NCBI RefSeq assembly: GCF_038003045.1
Contig: NZ_JBBOOK010000002.1
Location: 186,001 to 250,000, forward strand
Direction: 5' to 3'
Origin: Sporosarcina sp. FSL W7-1349
Lineage (GTDB): Bacteria; Bacillota; Bacilli; Bacillales_A; Planococcaceae
DNA: 64,000 nt
Part shown: piece after piece, positions 59,861 through 64,000 of the stretch
How the letters are laid out: the number at the start of each line of letters is the position of its first letter
How positions within the stretch are numbered: the first letter of the stretch is position 1
The notes under the pieces: generated by a model
Told to the model about the DNA's origin: nothing
The model's database searches: none
What the model saw: the letters and a program-made list of their open reading frames with translations, nothing else
Translations under genes and position numbers: made by a program

Positions 59861-60526
59861 TCAATAGAAATGAATACTTTTCTCTGGATAACCTAATGCT
59901 GTGGCAGTTTTGGAAAATTCATTGATCATTTCCTCTGTTCCGCAGAAATACACATGTGAGCCGATTGGTTGGTTTTCCAGCAGGTCCTTGCTCATTTTAT
60001 TGCCGTCTTCTGAAAAATAGAAGTTCACCTGATCTGGATAATTTGTTTTGAGGAAATGATAAAAGGCACACTTATTTTTAGATTTGGCGGCATAGTGCAG
60101 CTCAAATGTTTCACTGGTGTGTTCGATGTCTTCTATCATGGATAAAAAAGGGGTAATCCCAATACCCGTCGCAAAAAACACATGATGCTTCGCTTGAAAA
60201 CTAAGGAGAAAATAATTACTCGGATAACTAATTTCTAAACGATCGCCCCGCTTCACGTGATGATGCCAATAAAAAGCCCCGCCCTGGGATTTGTCATTTA
60301 ACTGAATAGCAATTTGATAGTATCTTGTTTTCTTGGAATTGTTGATCAATGAATAGGTGCGTACGAGTGTTTCTTGATTCGGAGGATCAATATAGGTAGT
60401 AATGTGTGAACCTCCACTAAACATAGGTAACTCATAGCCATCTGCAGAGGTTAGCTTAAAAGACTTCACGAGAGGCGTTTCTTCTTTAATTTCTTCTACA
60501 ATCACGCTGATCTTGTCTTGTGCCAT
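59861..60526 (-). CDS. Flavin reductase domain protein of the PDR/FNR type, without ferredoxin domain
   Basis: A 221-aa FNR-fold reductase. FAD part RTYSLINNSKKTRYYQIAI, NAD-binding FFATGIGITPFLSMI, then CGTEEMINEF near the end. Homologues of the phthalate dioxygenase reductase type continue with a plant-type [2Fe-2S] domain, but this protein stops at GYPEKSIHFY, at the usual domain junction. It probably passes electrons from NAD(P)H to a flavin, heme or separate iron-sulfur partner. It starts 23 bp after the pirin gene with AAAGGAGG. Confidence 0.8.
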   Translation of the reverse strand: MAQDKISVIVEEIKEETPLVKSFKLTSADGYELPMFSGGSHITTYIDPPNQETLVRTYSLINNSKKTRYYQIAIQLNDKSQGGAFYWHHHVKRGDRLEISYPSNYFLLSFQAKHHVFFATGIGITPFLSMIEDIEHTSETFELHYAAKSKNKCAFYHFLKTNYPDQVNFYFSEDGNKMSKDLLENQPIGSHVYFCGTEEMINEFSKTATALGYPEKSIHFY

Positions 60527-60549
60527 ATTGGATCCTCCTTTATTCCGCT

Positions 60550-61281
60550 TTACTTCAGTCCACTAATGGTCCCATCCATAGACATCTGTGCATCCATCTC
60601 GACAAAGAATAATACAATCGTCGCGTCTTCATTTGCAGATAAATCTGGTAGTGGGTTAACTAAATCCGTTACCGCTTCTTGTGTCCCAATGACGAGGTTT
60701 TGGACCGTAATTTCTCCATCCATCACGTATAAAAATGGCGTAAGTCCAGCATAGGCTGGAATCTTCAGCTCCTCGCCGGCTTTAGGATGCGCATCTAATA
60801 TATAGACGTTTTGTCTAACATAAAGGGGAGCGTTACTTCCTTCAGGTCCTACCATGACATACCAATCGGGATTGTCTGCCGGCTTGTTGTGGAATTGAAT
60901 GCTCGGTAAAAGATCTGTTTCCTTCGGTCGAATAAAGATTTGGAGCATCTCGACCTCGTCTTCTTTCACTTTTTCCTCATGCCAAAAGCCCGCCCCTGCA
61001 TTCATCATCATGAGTTTCCCGGATGCGATCGGCGCTTCAAACCCGGCAGAATCTTTATGGTGCATAACACCTGTCCTTACGTAACTTAGTATTTCATCAT
61101 TGATATGTTCGTGCATTTTAATGGTTAACCCTTTTTTCATGACCGCATGATCGATGATCGCCAATGGGCCGAATGCGGTATCTGTGTTATCTCCCAAAAT
61201 TCTACCTGGTTGAACACGTGTAATGGTGAATGGTCCCCGGAACGGTTGCTGATGGTTTCCGGCCGATAGTTTTTGTAACAA
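60550..61281 (-). CDS. Pirin-family bicupin
   Basis: A 243-aa cupin of the pirin/YhhW type. Metal-binding HEHINDEILSYVRTGVMHHKDS (His, His, Glu, His) is present in the N-terminal cupin, and a weaker C-terminal cupin follows. Pirins bind Fe or other metals; some oxidise quercetin. The substrate here is unknown. It sits between the MscS gene (15 bp upstream) and the reductase gene in one operon. Confidence 0.85.
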   Translation of the reverse strand: MLQKLSAGNHQQPFRGPFTITRVQPGRILGDNTDTAFGPLAIIDHAVMKKGLTIKMHEHINDEILSYVRTGVMHHKDSAGFEAPIASGKLMMMNAGAGFWHEEKVKEDEVEMLQIFIRPKETDLLPSIQFHNKPADNPDWYVMVGPEGSNAPLYVRQNVYILDAHPKAGEELKIPAYAGLTPFLYVMDGEITVQNLVIGTQEAVTDLVNPLPDLSANEDATIVLFFVEMDAQMSMDGTISGLK

Positions 61282-61296
61282 CTAAAAACCCCATTT

Positions 61297-62535
61297 CTAA
61301 CTAAGTTTCTCACTCACCCTTTGAAAATCACTACCTGTTGGATTTTGGAACACACGGAGTCCAAATTCATGTGCAATCGCAAATAAATGATCAAAAATAT
61401 CAGCTTGCACCGTTTCATATACGGCCCATGCCGTATCATTCGTAAAGGCGTAAATTTCGATCGGCAGCCCATTCTCCCCGGGTGCCAATTGCCGAACCAT
61501 TAACGTCATATCCTGATGAATGCCTGAATGGTGTTGCAAATATTGCGTAATATAGGCTCGGAAAACACCGATATTCGTTAGCGCCCGCCCATTGACAATA
61601 TTATTGCGGTCGATCTGATTTGTTTCATTGTACGCTACGATTTCACGTTCCCGCTCCGTAATATAATCCGAAAGGTAGTGGATATTTTTATAGTTCTCAA
61701 TCATTTCCGGCGTGCAAAATGCAATACTTGTTGTATCAATATACAGCGCACGCTTGATACGCCTGCCGCCGGATGCTTGCATCCCTCGCCAGTTTTTGAA
61801 TGAATCCGAAATAAGTGCATAACTCGGAAGCATCGTCACCGTCTTATCAAAATTCCGTACCATCACTGTGTTCAAGGAAATATCGATGACATCCCCATCT
61901 GCGCCATACTTTGGCACTTCAATCCAATCGCCCACGCGCACCATATCATTGGCAGATAGCTGAACACCTGCCACCAGCCCTAATAAGGAATCTTTGAAAA
62001 CGAGCATCAGCACTGCGGAAAGGGCCCCAATCCCACTGAGCAGCATAAGTGGACTCTCGCCAACCAGATTCGCAATGACTAAAATAATGCCCAAAATGAA
62101 GACAATTATTTTGATCACTTGGATATATCCTTTGATTGGCTTCACTTTCGACACTTCATACGTTTGGTACACATCATTCACAGCACTTAATAAACTATTA
62201 ATCACAATTAACGCTACGATAATGATATAAGCCAATGCTGCCTTTTCAATGACATATTGGTAAGCGGAAAAGGTTACTGCGGAAGTATAAATGATGATAG
62301 CCGGTACAATATGAGACAACTTATGGAACACTTTTCGTTCTAGCAAAATAGAATCCCATTTGAATTTATTCTTGTTCACGATATGAGTGATGAATCGGAT
62401 GACCACTTTTTTCGTAATAAAATTCGCGAGGATACAAAGTAACGCGATAAAAACAATCATAATGGCAATTGAAAGATAGCCAACCCACGCCTCATCCACT
62501 CCGTAACCCAAGAGCCGGTTACGAATAAAGTTCAT
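61297..62535 (-). CDS. MscS-family mechanosensitive channel (YbdG-like)
   Basis: A 412-aa membrane protein with about five transmembrane segments and the MscS pore and beta-domain (SGIGALSAVLMLVFKDSLLGLVAGVQLSANDMVRVGDWIEVP, then DGDVIDISLNTVMVRNFDKTVTMLPSYALISDSFKNW). It probably releases ions under osmotic stress. Long YbdG-type C-terminus. First gene of an operon with pirin and reductase. Confidence 0.92.
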   Translation of the reverse strand: MNFIRNRLLGYGVDEAWVGYLSIAIMIVFIALLCILANFITKKVVIRFITHIVNKNKFKWDSILLERKVFHKLSHIVPAIIIYTSAVTFSAYQYVIEKAALAYIIIVALIVINSLLSAVNDVYQTYEVSKVKPIKGYIQVIKIIVFILGIILVIANLVGESPLMLLSGIGALSAVLMLVFKDSLLGLVAGVQLSANDMVRVGDWIEVPKYGADGDVIDISLNTVMVRNFDKTVTMLPSYALISDSFKNWRGMQASGGRRIKRALYIDTTSIAFCTPEMIENYKNIHYLSDYITEREREIVAYNETNQIDRNNIVNGRALTNIGVFRAYITQYLQHHSGIHQDMTLMVRQLAPGENGLPIEIYAFTNDTAWAVYETVQADIFDHLFAIAHEFGLRVFQNPTGSDFQRVSEKLS

Positions 62536-62677
62536 TTGTTTCCCTCCATCACATATAGCTTGCTTTCTATTATAACAGAATCAAGAGGTCTTCTCCTTTT
62601 CAGCATATTGTTGGTTAATATAATGACAGGCAACCATGAAATTCGGCATGCCTCTCAACCATTTTCTAAATAAAAAA

Positions 62678-62709
62678 AGGAGGAAAAGGGCAAATCCTCT
62701 TCTCCTCCT
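62678..62709 (-). terminator. Rho-independent terminator
   Basis: AGGAGGA (62678-62684) pairs with TCCTCCT (62703-62709), and seven T residues follow on the minus strand. It ends the reductase transcript from 63983. The 220 bp between the reductase stop and the stem hold a 60-codon frame without a ribosome site, which I do not call. Confidence 0.75.
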
Positions 62710-62930
62710 AAAAAACTTTCTTTGGATCATTAATTTTGAATCGTTTCGATATAATAGGAATCCTATTCCCTAGAGAAAACCAGGATACGTGATTAATTAG
62801 AAAACCTTCCGGTGCATTAAAGAAATAAAAACAAACACCGTCTATTAATGGGAGTGCCAGGTTCCCGCTGGATTTCAAATTTTTGTTCACATCAATATTA
62901 GAATCTTGCACAGATACCCTAAAGCCAGAC

Positions 62931-63983
62931 TTACTTCGAAACAATTTGCTTAAGCATCTCTTTATTTTTCTCTTTGAACATTTCGTTATGAGTAGAAACG
63001 ACCCCACGAGAACTGGCATCAGGCATTACAAATTGTTTTGCTCGATTTACCGCATTCGCCGCATCTTGGAATGCACCTGCAATCAGCCGGAGTTTCCCCT
63101 CGTGTTCCAGAATATCTCCAGCAGCAAACAAACCTTCTACGGATGTTCCTCCCATCGAATTGCCGGCTACCCAAATGTCGGTGGCCATCTCAATATCAAC
63201 CGTACTGTTGTCAATTAACTCCCGTTCTCTTTCAAAGCCATGGTTGATAATGACTTCATCTACTTCCACGTAAATACTTTCACCAGTCTCCTCGTCTCGT
63301 AAGACCACTTGCTCAATTGTTTCATGACTGTCGGATGCTATAAGTTTTTCAATCGTTGTATTCAAAAAGCATTGGACTGTGCTATTCAGCAACCTCGATA
63401 CTTCGGCTTCATGACCTTTCAATGTATTTTTTCGATACGTTATATACACTTGCTCCGCAATCGACTCCAATTCGTTTGCCCAATCAATTGCAGAATTCCC
63501 ACCACCCGAAATAAGCACTTTTCTTCCTTTAAATTGAGCAAGGGATTTGACCGTATAATGGAGATTCGTAACTTCAAATCGCTCAGCCCCATCAATCTCG
63601 AGCTTCGTCGGTTTTAAGATTCCCCCGCCGATCGCTAAAATGACTGTCCTCGAATAATGCTCTTCCCCTGTTGCAGTATGTACTATGAAGATACCATTTT
63701 CATTTTTTGAAATGGACGTCACTTTTGTATTGAGCAATATTTCAGGTTGAAATGTGTTTGCTTGCCCCACCATCTGTTCAATTAATTGATGAGCTGGAGT
63801 AGGGACAATCCCACCCACATCCCAGATCATTTTCTCGGGATAAACATTCAATTTACCGCCAAGATACGGATGATACTCAATTAGTTTAGTCTTCAGCTCC
63901 CGACAGCCGCTATAAAACGCAGAAAACAATCCTGCAGGACCACCTCCGATAATCGTCACATCCAGAATTTCTTTAGACTTCAT
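62931..63983 (-). CDS. Thioredoxin-reductase-like ferredoxin/flavodoxin NAD(P)H reductase (YcgT/YumC type)
   Basis: A 350-aa FNR of the TrxR-fold type. FAD site GGGPAGLFSAFYSG, NADPH site ISGGGNSAIDWANEL and second FAD motif GLFAAGDI are intact. A CxxC pair is absent, which separates it from thioredoxin reductase. A C-terminal extension of about 25 residues follows QDAANAVNRAKQFV, as in FNR. It supplies reduced ferredoxin or flavodoxin to oxygenases or other enzymes. AGGTG precedes the ATG. The start lies 17 bp inside the window edge, so upstream regulation is not visible. Confidence 0.9.
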   Translation of the reverse strand: MKSKEILDVTIIGGGPAGLFSAFYSGCRELKTKLIEYHPYLGGKLNVYPEKMIWDVGGIVPTPAHQLIEQMVGQANTFQPEILLNTKVTSISKNENGIFIVHTATGEEHYSRTVILAIGGGILKPTKLEIDGAERFEVTNLHYTVKSLAQFKGRKVLISGGGNSAIDWANELESIAEQVYITYRKNTLKGHEAEVSRLLNSTVQCFLNTTIEKLIASDSHETIEQVVLRDEETGESIYVEVDEVIINHGFERERELIDNSTVDIEMATDIWVAGNSMGGTSVEGLFAAGDILEHEGKLRLIAGAFQDAANAVNRAKQFVMPDASSRGVVSTHNEMFKEKNKEMLKQIVSK

Positions 63984-64000
63984 CTGGAAAACACCTCATC

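Noticed and set aside
62708..62890. 60-codon minus-strand frame between the reductase stop and its terminator
   Set aside because: It looks protein-like but has no ribosome site and ends by chance in the terminator stem.

Overview
The window looks like a chromosomal segment of an endospore-forming Bacillales bacterium, possibly Planococcaceae/Sporosarcina-like (inference). Supporting features are a YjcZ-type small spore-associated protein, a YfmM-type ABC-F ATPase, a PerR-box-controlled ahpC with ahpF, CcpA cre-like sites, an SLH-anchored YcdB-like protein, strong AGGAGG ribosome binding sites and frequent TTG starts. No rRNA, tRNA, CRISPR array, phage or intact transposon was seen. The clusters at about 11.7-21.2 kb and 45.9-59.3 kb look more AT-rich by eye than the housekeeping genes around them.

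Layout. 0-11.7 kb: ABC-F ATPase, SLH protein, unknown 175-aa protein, MarR-MFS efflux pair, an unusually long ATP sulfurylase, a very acidic secreted repeat protein and a 40-aa protein. 11.7-21.2 kb (cluster 1, minus strand, divergent LysR): ThDP-dependent 2-oxoacid decarboxylase, aldehyde dehydrogenase, LDH/MDH-type dehydrogenase, TRAP transporter DctP-DctQ-DctM and a ketopantoate-reductase-type dehydrogenase. 21.3-30 kb: DAACS carrier, frameshifted lipoprotein, NCS2 permease, YciI, pyridoxine-type kinase, YfmT-like aldehyde dehydrogenase, DUF2971 protein, small proteins and a coiled-coil repeat protein. 30-38 kb: hyu operon (TetR, OsmC, NCS1 permease, HyuA and two HyuB-type proteins, one lacking its metal-site residues). 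38-42 kb: ATPase, SRPBCC protein, ahpF and ahpC. 42.3-47.3 kb: minimal ethanolamine operon (EutW-like kinase, eutB, eutC, one BMC shell gene, pduL) with a duplicated terminator-containing leader and a deletion relic of a flavin reductase. 47.6-59.3 kb (cluster 2, minus strand, divergent IclR): fumarylacetoacetase-family hydrolase, gentisate 1,2-dioxygenase, FAD aromatic hydroxylase, TAXI-type TRAP transporter, a second aldehyde dehydrogenase and a second ThDP decarboxylase. 59.3-64 kb: IS relic, kinase fragment, flavin reductase, pirin, MscS channel and NAD(P)H:ferredoxin-type reductase.

How the genes may work together (inference). Cluster 1 holds candidates for every step of a mandelate-type route: uptake by TRAP, oxidation of each 2-hydroxyacid enantiomer by two structurally unrelated NAD(P)-dependent dehydrogenases, decarboxylation of the aryl 2-oxoacid, then oxidation of the aldehyde to an aryl carboxylate. 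Cluster 2 repeats the decarboxylase plus aldehyde dehydrogenase module with a different TRAP family and joins it to ring hydroxylation and gentisate ring cleavage. That would suit a hydroxyaryl 2-oxoacid feeding through hydroxybenzoate to gentisate. Cre-like sites in both clusters suggest carbon catabolite repression. This paired system is the most interesting content of the window; its substrates are not proven by sequence.
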